Source: Oscillospiraceae bacterium
GTDB taxonomy: Bacteria; Bacillota; Clostridia; Oscillospirales; Acutalibacteraceae
Length of the DNA: 8,751 nucleotides
Assembly: GCA_019417045.1 (NCBI GenBank)
Contig: DXWE01000061.1
Location: forward strand, 1-8,751
Reading direction: 5' to 3'
Positions 1 through 5,978 of the stretch are shown here, piece by piece. The notes below the pieces were generated by a model, which was given only the letters and a program-made list of their open reading frames with translations, ran no database searches and was not told where the DNA came from. The position numbers were made by a program, and so were the translations under genes. Each line of letters opens with the position of its first letter. Position 1 is the first letter of the stretch.

Positions 1-24
1 GCGTCAGATGTGTATAAGAGACAG
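1..24. other. Nextera/Tn5 sequencing adapter remnant (not genomic)
   Basis: Bases 6-24 are the 19-bp Tn5 mosaic end, AGATGTGTATAAGAGACAG. The five bases before it (GCGTC) match the 3' end of the Illumina Nextera read-1 adapter. This is library-preparation sequence left at the end of a contig. Any ORF that starts at base 8 or 10 begins in adapter, so its start codon is false. Genomic sequence begins at base 25. Confidence 0.97.
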
Positions 25-535
25 GCCCTCCCTGGCGGAGAGCTACGGCAGCGACATTCGCAAGGCATACCGCGCAGGCGGGGCGCCGCTGTGTCTCGGG
101 CTGGTCTCCACCGCGCTGTCCACCCTGCTGCACCTGCTGCTGTTGTCGGCCATTCTGTATGTCGTCGCGCCCCTCCTGTTCGGTGCGGCAATGCCAAAGA
201 GCGCGCCGGCATATGCCGGCGCGCTCGGGCTCACGATTCTGGTCTCGATCGGCGTCGGGAGCGTGCTGGGGCTCTCGGTGAGGAACCAGTCCAAGCTCAC
301 CATGGTCTCCCAGCTGGTGTTCCTGCCCTCCCTGCTGCTCTCCGGGATCCTGTTCCCCGCATCACTGCTCCCTGCTCCGCTGCGGCTGACCGGCAAGCTG
401 TTTCCCGCAACCTGGGGCTATGCCCTGATGCAGGACGGCGGTTTTTATCTTGGCAACCTGTGGCCGCCGCTGGTGATCCTGCTCGGGCTGCTGGGGCTGC
501 TGTGGATCCGGCTGCGGCGGCTGCGGGCCGCGTGA
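25..535 (+). CDS. ABC-2 type transporter permease, C-terminal part (5' truncated)
   Basis: About 169 residues are visible, in the frame whose first complete genomic codon is at 26; the true start lies beyond the contig end. The protein is very hydrophobic, with about four membrane segments at roughly residues 21-53, 63-88, 94-115 and 144-162, and a short basic C-terminal tail (RLRRLRAA). The segment QLVFLPSLLLSGILFP, followed by LFPATWGYALM, is typical of the membrane domain of ABC-2 permeases, which export drugs, polysaccharides or peptides together with a separate ATPase. The ATPase gene would be expected upstream and is not in the window, so the substrate cannot be named. The gene converges on the GNAT gene, with only two bases between the stop codons and no terminator between them. 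It contains a perfect 28-bp palindrome at 199-226. Confidence 0.85.
199..226. repeat. Perfect 28-bp palindrome inside the permease gene
   Basis: Each 14-base arm (GAGCGCGCCGGCAT) is followed at once by its exact reverse complement, with no spacer. The symmetry breaks at 198/227. It lies in frame in the permease and encodes a loop reading roughly SAPAYAGAL between two membrane segments. No second copy was seen in the window. Confidence 0.9.
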
Positions 536-537
536 CG

Positions 538-1107
538 CTACAGCTCCCGGTACCAGATCAGCTGGAGCTCCCTCTCCAGCTCCGGCGAGCCGGTATAGGC
601 GTGTTCGTTCACCTCGCAGAGCACCGCACCCTGCTTTTGATAGAATCGGCCGGCGGGCACGTTGTTGTGCTGGGACTCGATCTTCATCCACCGCAGCCGG
701 CGCGCCTGTGCCCACGCAATCCCCCGGTCGAACAGCGCTTGCCCGATCCCCTGCCGGCGGTACCCGTCCGCCACCCGCAGGTCCCACAGCACGCACAGGT
801 CATCCCGGCCCTCGAGCATGTCCACCCCCGGAGTGCGGCAGACAAGCGTACAGCCGCCCACCGGCCGGTCGCCGTCAAACGCCATCACAAATCCCCAGTG
901 GGAGATGTCGAACTGCGAAGCATATGCGGTCGCCCGCTCATAGCTCCCGAGATCCTTGTCATACGGCGGCACCGCCTCTTCCCGCAATTCCCATCCCGTG
1001 CCGTCCAGCCGTCTCTCCAGCCGAAACTCCCGGTCGACATGCACCACCATCGGGATCTGGTCATACTGCGGGAAAAACGAGGGGTCCACGGCCCGATACA
1101 CGATCAT
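538..1107 (-). CDS. GNAT-family N-acetyltransferase
   Basis: This is a 189-residue protein that probably transfers an acetyl group from acetyl-CoA to an amine; the substrate is unknown. The acetyl-CoA binding motif A is clear at about residues 109-131: DLRVADGYRRQGIG contains the R-x-x-G-x-G/A pyrophosphate loop. It is followed by the motif B-like stretch IESQHNNVPAGRFYQKQGA (144-162), which resembles streptothricin acetyltransferase (Sat)-like and related small GNATs. That resemblance is from memory and does not show that the protein confers resistance. The start at 1107 was chosen because GGGGAGGAG lies just upstream; the frame stays open to 1194, but that extension would overlap mgtE. The gene begins 25 bases after the mgtE stop on the same strand, with no terminator between them, so it is probably co-transcribed with mgtE under the M-box. 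Confidence 0.88.
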   Translation of the reverse strand: MIVYRAVDPSFFPQYDQIPMVVHVDREFRLERRLDGTGWELREEAVPPYDKDLGSYERATAYASQFDISHWGFVMAFDGDRPVGGCTLVCRTPGVDMLEGRDDLCVLWDLRVADGYRRQGIGQALFDRGIAWAQARRLRWMKIESQHNNVPAGRFYQKQGAVLCEVNEHAYTGSPELERELQLIWYREL

Positions 1108-1132
1108 GGTCTCCTCCCCCTGTCTCCCCGTT

Positions 1133-2512
1133 TCACAGATGCAGCAGCAACGACGCGATACTGAAGTACACCCCGAGCGAGATGGCGTCCACAATCGTCG
1201 TGATAAAGGGGCTCGCCATCACCGCCGGGTCAAACCCGATCCGTTTGGCGAAGATCGGCAGGGTGCAGCCGATGAGCTTCGCAAAAAACACGGTGGCGAT
1301 CAGGGTGAGGCACACGACCAGCGCCACCATCGGTGTCACGGCCGGGTTGTGCAGCAGCCAGTTGTCGATCAGCATCATCTTGACAAAATTGGCCGCCGCG
1401 AGCGTCACGCCGCACAGTACCGCCACCCGGATCTCCTTCCAGATGATGCGGAAGATGTCCCGCATCTCCACCTCCCCGAGCGACAGCCCGCGGATGATCG
1501 TCACCGAGGCCTGGCTGCCCGAGTTGCCGCCCGTGTCCATCAGCATCGGGATAAACGCGGTCAGCACCACCATCGCGGCGAGCTTCTCCTCGAACCCGCT
1601 GATAATCATACCGGTGAAGGTGGCGGAGATCATCAGGATCAGCAGCCACGGGATCCGCTTTTTCCAGGTCTCAAACACGCCGGTCTTCATATACGGCTTG
1701 TCGGTCGGGGTGATACCGGCCATCGCCTCGATGTCCTCGGTGGTCTCCTCCTGCAGCACGTCCATCGCGTCGTCAAACGTGATGATCCCGACCAGTCGGC
1801 GCTCCTTATCCACCACCGGCAGGGCCATCAGATCGTATTTCTGGAAGGTGTTCGCCACGACCTCCCGGTCCTCCAGCGTGTCCACATAGATGACGTTGGT
1901 CTCCATGATGTCCCCGACCACCGTGTCGTAGGACGAGAGCAGCAGGTCCTTGACCGTCACCAGCCCGAGCAGCTTGCGGTTGGGATCGATCACATAACAG
2001 GTGTAGATGGTCTCCTTGTCGACGCCGGTCTTGCGGATATGGGCAAACGCCTGCTCGACCGTCATATCCTTTTTCAGGTCGACGAACTCGATGGTCATCA
2101 GGCTGCCGGCGCTGTCCTTCGGGTATTTGAGCACCTCGTTGATCATCGCCCGCATGTCCGGGGAGGTGTATTTGAGCACCCGCTTGACCACGTTTGCGGG
2201 CATCTCCTCGATCATGTCGACCGCGTCGTCCAGAAAGAGGTCGTCGAGTACCTCCTTCAGCTCCCGGTCGCTGAACGCCTGGATCAGGGATTCCCGGGTG
2301 TCGCCGTCGATGTTGACGAACACGTCGGCCGCGAGCTCCTTGGGGAGCAGCCGGAACAGAAGCAGCATCTCGTCCGGGTCCAGCTCGTCCAGGATGACGC
2401 CGATGTCCACCGGGTTCATGTCCGCGCACAGGGCTTTCAGTTGTGCAAATCGTCGTTCCTTCAGGTACTCCTGCACGCGCTGCAGGCACTCGTCCTTTTC
2501 CGTCACATCCAT
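1133..2512 (-). CDS. mgtE: Magnesium transporter MgtE
   Basis: This 459-residue protein has the full MgtE architecture, a Mg2+-gated Mg2+ channel of the cytoplasmic membrane. The N-terminal helical domain covers about residues 20-130, two CBS domains lie at about 135-195 and 200-258, a plug-helix region at about 260-283, and a membrane domain of about five helices at 285-459. The family signature PMLMDTGGNSGSQ is at 322-334. The pore Asp is likely D442 in FITTIVDAISLGVYF. Length matches the family (about 450). The start at 2512 has AAGGGAGGG 8 bases upstream. An open frame reaches 2626, but that stretch lies in the riboswitch terminator and is not coding. In the family, Mg2+ bound in the cytosolic domains closes the channel. 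Expression here should also be limited by the M-box leader. Confidence 0.97.
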   Translation of the reverse strand: MDVTEKDECLQRVQEYLKERRFAQLKALCADMNPVDIGVILDELDPDEMLLLFRLLPKELAADVFVNIDGDTRESLIQAFSDRELKEVLDDLFLDDAVDMIEEMPANVVKRVLKYTSPDMRAMINEVLKYPKDSAGSLMTIEFVDLKKDMTVEQAFAHIRKTGVDKETIYTCYVIDPNRKLLGLVTVKDLLLSSYDTVVGDIMETNVIYVDTLEDREVVANTFQKYDLMALPVVDKERRLVGIITFDDAMDVLQEETTEDIEAMAGITPTDKPYMKTGVFETWKKRIPWLLILMISATFTGMIISGFEEKLAAMVVLTAFIPMLMDTGGNSGSQASVTIIRGLSLGEVEMRDIFRIIWKEIRVAVLCGVTLAAANFVKMMLIDNWLLHNPAVTPMVALVVCLTLIATVFFAKLIGCTLPIFAKRIGFDPAVMASPFITTIVDAISLGVYFSIASLLLHL

Positions 2513-2518
2513 CGGCGA

Positions 2519-2527
2519 TCCCTCCCT
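2519..2527 (-). promoter_or_regulatory. Ribosome binding site of mgtE
   Basis: The minus strand reads AAGGGAGGG shortly before the ATG at 2512. It sits immediately after the U-rich tail of the riboswitch terminator, so ribosomes can load only on transcripts that pass the terminator. It also decides the start codon against the longer open frame. Confidence 0.75.
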
Positions 2528-2529
2528 TG

Positions 2530-2570
2530 AAAATAAATAAGCCCCCCGGCGCGCTTGCAGCGGCGGGAGA
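2530..2570 (-). terminator. Intrinsic terminator of the mgtE M-box (expression platform)
   Basis: On the minus strand, UCUCCCG pairs with CGGGGGG (two U-G pairs); after a C-C mismatch, CGC pairs with GCG around the loop UGCAAGC. The hairpin is followed directly by CUUAUUUAUUUU. It lies between the aptamer and the mgtE ribosome binding site, as expected for a transcription-terminating riboswitch. A second stable hairpin without a U tail (7-bp stem, loop GAAAAG) lies at 2591-2610 between the aptamer and this terminator. Confidence 0.85.
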
Positions 2571-2619
2571 CTCACACAGTTCTTTGGAATCCCGGCCCTT
2601 TTCAGCCGGGACACTCCAC

Positions 2620-2808
2620 CGTTCAAGCTTTAGCTTCGCAGGGCGCGATGACTCCCGTCACCGTTGAAATTGCGTTAGGACATGCCTTGGTTTCGACAGG
2701 TCCTGTTAACCCTCTCATAGTGTCTCCACTACTCTGCGGCAGCAATCCTGGCTTTTGAAAAAGCCGTATCCCTGTGGTAGCCTTACCTACCGGGCGCTAT
2801 TCAATTCC
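2620..2808 (-). ncRNA. M-box (ykoK) magnesium riboswitch aptamer
   Basis: The leader on the mgtE strand carries segments like the M-box consensus, in the right order. The first hairpin GGUAGGUAAGGCUACC (2776-2791) leads into GAUACGGCU. GCUGCCGC and the core GGGUUAACAGG (2702-2712) follow. GCUAAAGCU followed by UGAAC (about 2621-2634) ends the element. In this family, Mg2+ compacts the RNA and frees the downstream terminator. The gene it precedes (mgtE), the strong promoter just upstream and the terminator just downstream all support the call. The exact 5' end is estimated from the promoter position. No protein gene is supported in this interval. Confidence 0.88.
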
Positions 2809-2814
2809 TCTATA

Positions 2815-2843
2815 AGGATATCCGTTTCCCGGCGGTTTGTCAA
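2815..2843 (-). promoter_or_regulatory. Sigma-A type promoter for the M-box-mgtE transcript
   Basis: On the minus strand the -35 box TTGACA (2838-2843) is a perfect match. A 17-base spacer separates it from TATCCT (2815-2820), which matches four of six -10 positions. Transcription should start near 2808, just before the aptamer. The match is by eye. Confidence 0.72.
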
Positions 2844-2880
2844 CCCCGCCCGAATAAAATTTTTGAAAAATCCTTTTGTC

Positions 2881-2907
2881 ACCACTCTCGTGTCCCCCAC
2901 ATATCAT
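2881..2907 (+). promoter_or_regulatory. Possible sigma-K-like sporulation promoter
   Basis: AC at 2881-2882, 17 bases, then CATATCAT (2900-2907) resembles the mother-cell sigma-K pattern AC-N17-CATAnnnTA known from Bacillus, with the final A replaced by G. Transcription would start around 2914, some 11 bases before the GGAGG of the small Cys-rich gene. No good sigma-A promoter was seen in the same stretch. The motif is short and could occur by chance. Confidence 0.35.
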
Positions 2908-2938
2908 GGAATGAAAGCACGAAAGGAGGCGACAAGAT

Positions 2939-3073
2939 ATGTGTCTGAGAAATCTCTTCGGCGGCAATGATTGCACTTGGATTCTCTTCATCATCATCGT
3001 TCTGTTGTTGATCGATGACGACTGCGGCTGTGACAATCAGAACAGCGGCTGCGGCTGTGGTTGCGGGTGCTAA
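2939..3073 (+). CDS. Small hydrophobic Cys-rich protein (44 aa), unknown function
   Basis: A short open frame encodes 44 residues with an excellent ribosome binding site: AAAGGAGG ends 9 bases before the ATG. The protein has three parts: an N-terminal piece MCLRNLFGGNDC; one hydrophobic stretch, TWILFIIIVLLLI (residues 13-25), ending in three Asp; and a tail of alternating Cys and Gly, CGCDNQN and then GCGCGCGC at the end. It has eight cysteines (2, 12, 29, 31, 38, 40, 42, 44). I do not recognise a specific family. The plan (short, one I/L-rich membrane-like segment, Gly/Cys repeats) resembles the small YjcZ/SscA-like sporulation peptides of Firmicutes, which is an analogy only. It could otherwise be a small metal-binding or membrane peptide. 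It is transcribed divergently from the mgtE leader and is followed by a strong hairpin at 3144-3165. Confidence 0.72.
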   Translation: MCLRNLFGGNDCTWILFIIIVLLLIDDDCGCDNQNSGCGCGCGC

Positions 3074-3143
3074 GCAATTAGCCTCTTCCCGTGGTTCCAA
3101 AGTAGTTTACGTACTCGGATGAGTATACCCACGCGAGCAAAAG

Positions 3144-3170
3144 CCCCCTCCCGACAGGGAGGGGGTCTTT
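3144..3170. terminator. Bidirectional terminator between the small Cys-rich gene and the radical SAM gene
   Basis: CCCCCTCCC (3144-3152) and GGGAGGGGG (3157-3165) form a perfect 9-bp stem around the loop GACA. On the plus strand it is followed by TCTTTCGT, and on the minus strand by CTTTTGC. It lies 70 bases after the small Cys-rich gene and 7 bases after the end of the radical SAM gene, so it can serve both converging genes. The T runs are short in both directions. Confidence 0.8.
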
Positions 3171-3172
3171 CG

Positions 3173-4066
3173 TCATATCCCGCTCAGATCGAACGCCGGA
3201 ATCCACGCGCTTCCCGACGCCTCCCGATCCTGCACATACCCGTCCTCCATGCCCGACCGGAACAGGTATCGTTCGATCACCTTTTCCTCGAGCGGGGTCA
3301 GCGGCCGGTTGATCTCCAGGAAAGCGGACAGATCGCCGCAGGGGGTGTACTGGCTCATCAGGCTGAACAGCACCTCGCCCTTTTTGAAGGTATTCGCCAC
3401 CCAGTCGATCACCCGGCGGCTGTTCTCGAGGTTGCCGGGCAACACCAGGTGCCGGATGAGCACCCCGCGCGTGAGCATCCCGTCTTTGTCCAGCCGGTAC
3501 GGCCCGGTCTGCCGCACCATCTCCCGGATCGCTGCGGCGGCAATCTCGGGGTAGTCACGCGCGCCGGAATATCTCTCCGCCGGGCCGGGCAGGCAGTATT
3601 TCATGTCCGGCAGGTAGATCTGCACCTTTCCCTCCAGCCGGCGGAGGGTCTCTACCCGGTCGTAGCCGCCGGTGTTGTACACCACCGGCACGGGCAGCGG
3701 GTCATCCAGCGCCTCGAGGATCGCGCCGGTGAAATGGGTGGGGTTGACGAGATTGATGTTGTGCGCGCCCTGCGCGGCCAGTTCCTCAAAGATCTCCCGC
3801 AGCCGGGAGACGGGCACGGTTTTGCCAAACCGCAGCAGGCTGATCTCCCGGTTCTGGCAGAACACGCACCGCAGGGGACACCCGCTGAAAAACACGGTAC
3901 CCGACCCGTTTGTCCCGCTGATGCACGGCTCCTCTCCCCGGTGCAGCCCGGCGCGCGCGAGCACGGGTAGCGAGCCCATGCCGCACTGCCCCCCGCCGCC
4001 CTCCGGGGTCCGCCAAGCGCCACACCGCCGGGGGCAGTCGGCGCAGCGAAAATCCGCCCCGCTCAT
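3173..4066 (-). CDS. Radical SAM protein, PflX / COG1313 type (pyruvate formate-lyase activase-like)
   Basis: This 297-residue cytoplasmic protein has the radical SAM cluster motif C-x3-C-x2-C in GCPLRCVFCQN (C63, C67, C70), which binds the 4Fe-4S cluster that cleaves S-adenosylmethionine. It is preceded by the phrase EEPCISGTNGSGTVFFSG, which I recognise from the COG1313 family of PFL-activase homologues. An extra N-terminal Cys group (C8, C11, C15, C28) is also usual in that family and may hold another metal centre. NTGGYDRVETL, YLPDMKY and the segment RHLVLPGN follow the TIM-barrel order. The function of COG1313 proteins is not established, and no glycyl-radical enzyme gene is nearby. The start is ATG at 4066, whose ATGA overlaps the stop of the membrane-protein gene upstream, so translation is probably coupled. 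Confidence 0.9.
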   Translation of the reverse strand: MSGADFRCADCPRRCGAWRTPEGGGGQCGMGSLPVLARAGLHRGEEPCISGTNGSGTVFFSGCPLRCVFCQNREISLLRFGKTVPVSRLREIFEELAAQGAHNINLVNPTHFTGAILEALDDPLPVPVVYNTGGYDRVETLRRLEGKVQIYLPDMKYCLPGPAERYSGARDYPEIAAAAIREMVRQTGPYRLDKDGMLTRGVLIRHLVLPGNLENSRRVIDWVANTFKKGEVLFSLMSQYTPCGDLSAFLEINRPLTPLEEKVIERYLFRSGMEDGYVQDREASGSAWIPAFDLSGI

Positions 4067-4599
4067 GACAGCTCCGCGGGTGCCGTATAGGTCAGCAGGC
4101 GGAACCCGACGGCGGCGAGGATCACGAGATAGGCGATCGTCAGCAGCACGCCGGCACATCGCATGGCGATCTGCCGGGCGCGCGGTTCCTCCCCTGCCGG
4201 CAGCGCGAGCAGATCGGTGCGCAGCACAAACGGCGCCGGCAGCAGCGCAAGCAGGATGAGCAGCAGATTGGAGGCGGTGTATCCCTCCTCCGGGAAGGTG
4301 TCCGGCAGGTTGCCGTACATCACAAAGCACACCAGCATCACACACAGCAAAACGCCGCCCGTGGCGACGCCGAACCACGCCTCCCGCCGCAGCGCCGGCT
4401 GCCGCCGGGCGGCGGTCATGCGCAGATACACCCCCACCCCGAGCAGGCAGAAGGCGAGCAGCAGCAGCGCCGTCACCGCGCGGTGGAACCCCGCCTCCGG
4501 GCCGGCCTCGCTATGTATCGCCGCCTGTAACCAGGCCGAGAGCCAGAGCACGCCGGCTGTGAGCGCTCCAAACACCCACGTCCTTGCAAATCGCGACAT
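4063..4599 (-). CDS. Five-segment membrane protein of unknown function
   Basis: I do not recognise a family for this 178-residue protein. It has five likely membrane segments, at about residues 8-27, 40-60, 76-96, 109-127 and 146-168. Basic loops (for example TAARRQPALRRE, 62-73) lie between segments 2 and 3, and an acidic stretch NLPDTFPEEGY (97-107) lies between 3 and 4. No transport or catalytic motif is visible. The start at 4599 is fixed by AAGGAGGG 7 bases upstream. The stop overlaps the radical SAM start in an ATGA, so the two proteins are probably made together. Only about 24 bases separate the start from the hairpin after cysS, so there is no room for a promoter of its own unless it lies within cysS or transcription reads through. 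Confidence 0.82.
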   Translation of the reverse strand: MSRFARTWVFGALTAGVLWLSAWLQAAIHSEAGPEAGFHRAVTALLLLAFCLLGVGVYLRMTAARRQPALRREAWFGVATGGVLLCVMLVCFVMYGNLPDTFPEEGYTASNLLLILLALLPAPFVLRTDLLALPAGEEPRARQIAMRCAGVLLTIAYLVILAAVGFRLLTYTAPAELS

Positions 4600-4623
4600 C
4601 CTGTCGCCCTCCTTTTTAGGAAA

Positions 4624-4647
4624 GGGCGGGCCCTGCCGGGCCCGCCC
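4624..4647 (-). terminator. Strong hairpin after cysS (terminator or partial attenuator)
   Basis: On the minus strand GGGCGGGCCC pairs perfectly with GGGCCCGCCC (10 bp) around the loop GGCA, 20 bases after the cysS stop. The tail is only UUUCCUAAAAAGG, so termination may be incomplete. The same tail runs into the ribosome binding site of the next gene. Confidence 0.75.
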
Positions 4648-4667
4648 GCCACTTCCTGTTCCCCGAT

Positions 4668-5913
4668 TTATGCCCGGTGCCATTTCACGCCCTGCGGCGT
4701 GTCCTCGAGCACGATGTGCATCTCCCTGAGCTGGTCGCGGATCCGGTCGGCCTCTGCCCAGTTTTTCTCCTGCCGGGCCTTTGTGCGGGCCGCGATCAGC
4801 TCCTCTACCTCGCGGTCGAGCGAGGCCTCCTCCCGGCTGTAGAGCAGCCCGAGCACCCCGCACAGCTCCTCGAGTGCCGAGAGTCCCTCGTTGAGCGTCT
4901 CCTGGGACGGTGCGGGCTGCGCCGCGAGTTGCAGGTTACAGTCGCGCACCAGCTCGAACAGCGCGGCGATCGCGTCCGCGGTGTTCAGGTCGTCCTCCAT
5001 CGCGTCGATGAATTTCCGGCGGTGCCCGACGAGCTTTTCGGAAAACGCGGGATCCGCCTCTCCGTCCGGCGCGTTTTGCAGCGCAAACTTCAGCCCCTCG
5101 CGGCAGTTGTACAGCCGCTCGAGCGCGCCCTGCGCGGCGGTCAGGCTGTCCGCCGTGTAATTCAGCGGGTTGCGGTAGGAGGACGAGATGAGGAAAAAGC
5201 GGATCGGCTCATATCCGAATTTCTCCGCCACGTCCCGCACGTTGAAAAAGTTGCCGAGCGATTTGGACATCTTCTGATTGTCCACGTTCACATGGCCGTT
5301 GTGCATCCAGTAGTGGGCAAACGGCACCCCGTTGCAGCACTCGCTCTGGGCGATCTCGTTTTCATGGTGCGGGAAGATCAAATCCTGCCCGCCGCAGTGG
5401 AGGTCGATCGTGTTCCCGAGATACCTCCAGGTCTTCGAGCGGCTGGTGGGACAGCTTGCCGTAGCCCGCAAACCTGCCCGGGCGGAAATACACGTCCCCC
5501 GTGTCGGCCACGTAGGCATAGCCCTTGTCCACCAGCGTCCCGATGATCGAGAGGATCTCGTCCATGTTCTCGGTCGCGCGGGGGTGCACGGTCGCCGGGC
5601 GCACGTTCAGCCCCTTCGCGTCCGTCCAGTATTCCGCGATATACCGCTCGGAGATGACGTCATAGGACACGCCCTCCTCGTTGGCGCGGCGGATGATCTT
5701 GTCATCGATGTCCGTGAAATTCTGGACAAACCGCACCTCCCAGCCGCGCCACTCGAGATATCGGCGCAGCACGTCAAACACACACAGCATGCGCGCGTTG
5801 CCAATGTGGATAAAGCTGTACACCGTCGGGCCGCAGGCATAGACGCGCAGCTTGCCCGGTTCGATCGGCACCAGCTCCTCTTTCTGACGGGTGAGCGTGT
5901 TAAAAATCTTCAT
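4668..5913 (-). pseudogene. cysS: Cysteinyl-tRNA synthetase, broken by an internal deletion with frameshift
   Basis: CysRS charges tRNA-Cys with cysteine. The first part (5913 to about 5425, about 163 aa) starts MKIFNTLTRQKEELVPIEPG, has the zinc ligand Cys in YACGPTVYSF and the HIGH-type motif HIGN, and ends at YGKLSHQPLEDLE; its frame runs on without homology to a stop at 5362. The second part (about 5426 to 4668, about 252 aa) resumes in another frame at RYLGNTIDLHCGGQDL, followed by PHHENEIAQSE, KMSKSLGNF and the C-terminal helical domains. Together they give about 415 residues, against about 465 for the family. What is missing is the stretch containing WHIECS, which carries another zinc ligand. 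The start has GGAGGAG 6 bases upstream. The gene follows cysE by 65 bases and shares its T-box. The rest of the gene is well conserved, so an assembly or library deletion is more likely than decay. Confidence 0.9.
5415..5435 (-). other. Deletion junction within cysS
   Basis: On the minus strand the sequence runs CTCGAAGACCTGGAGGTATC. Read in the upstream frame it gives LEDLEV; one base later it gives WRYLG, the start of the downstream homology. The family normally has about 50 residues between these two points. The offset means the lost length is of the form 3n+2, about 150 bases. The exact breakpoint within GGAGGTAT cannot be set without the intact copy. Confidence 0.8.
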
Positions 5914-5978
5914 CTCATACTCCTCCTGCCCTGCCGGGCACTGTATTGTCCCATCCTGCGGCCCATTTTCATGGCCGG

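Noticed and set aside
1..24. Natural Tn5-like transposon end
   Set aside because: The hyperactive mosaic end with the preceding GCGTC is the commercial Nextera adapter, and no transposase gene or target duplication is present.
10..1164. A 384-codon plus-strand open frame across the permease and the GNAT gene
   Set aside because: It starts in adapter sequence, is low-complexity Arg/Ala/Pro/His-rich, and overlaps two recognisable proteins in other frames. It is a GC-rich shadow frame.
956..2530. A 524-codon plus-strand open frame antisense to mgtE
   Set aside because: Its composition is dominated by His, Asp, Arg, Val and Gln, as expected from the complement of a GC-rich gene, while the minus strand encodes a clear MgtE. 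No homology or ribosome binding site supports it.
2591..2610. Hairpin in the mgtE leader as a separate terminator
   Set aside because: The 7-bp stem is followed by AUUCCAAAG, with no U run, so it is more likely part of the riboswitch folding than a terminator.
2443..2758. Short plus-strand open frames through the mgtE leader
   Set aside because: They lie over the M-box aptamer and terminator, which explain the conservation and structure of this stretch on the other strand.
2797..3100. Minus-strand open frames antisense to the small Cys-rich gene
   Set aside because: They have no convincing ribosome binding site and overlap the mgtE promoter. The plus-strand 44-codon frame has the better start signal and terminator.
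5362..5519. Programmed ribosomal frameshift in cysS
   Set aside because: About 50 conserved residues are missing at the junction, so frameshifting could not restore a normal protein. No slippery heptamer is evident.
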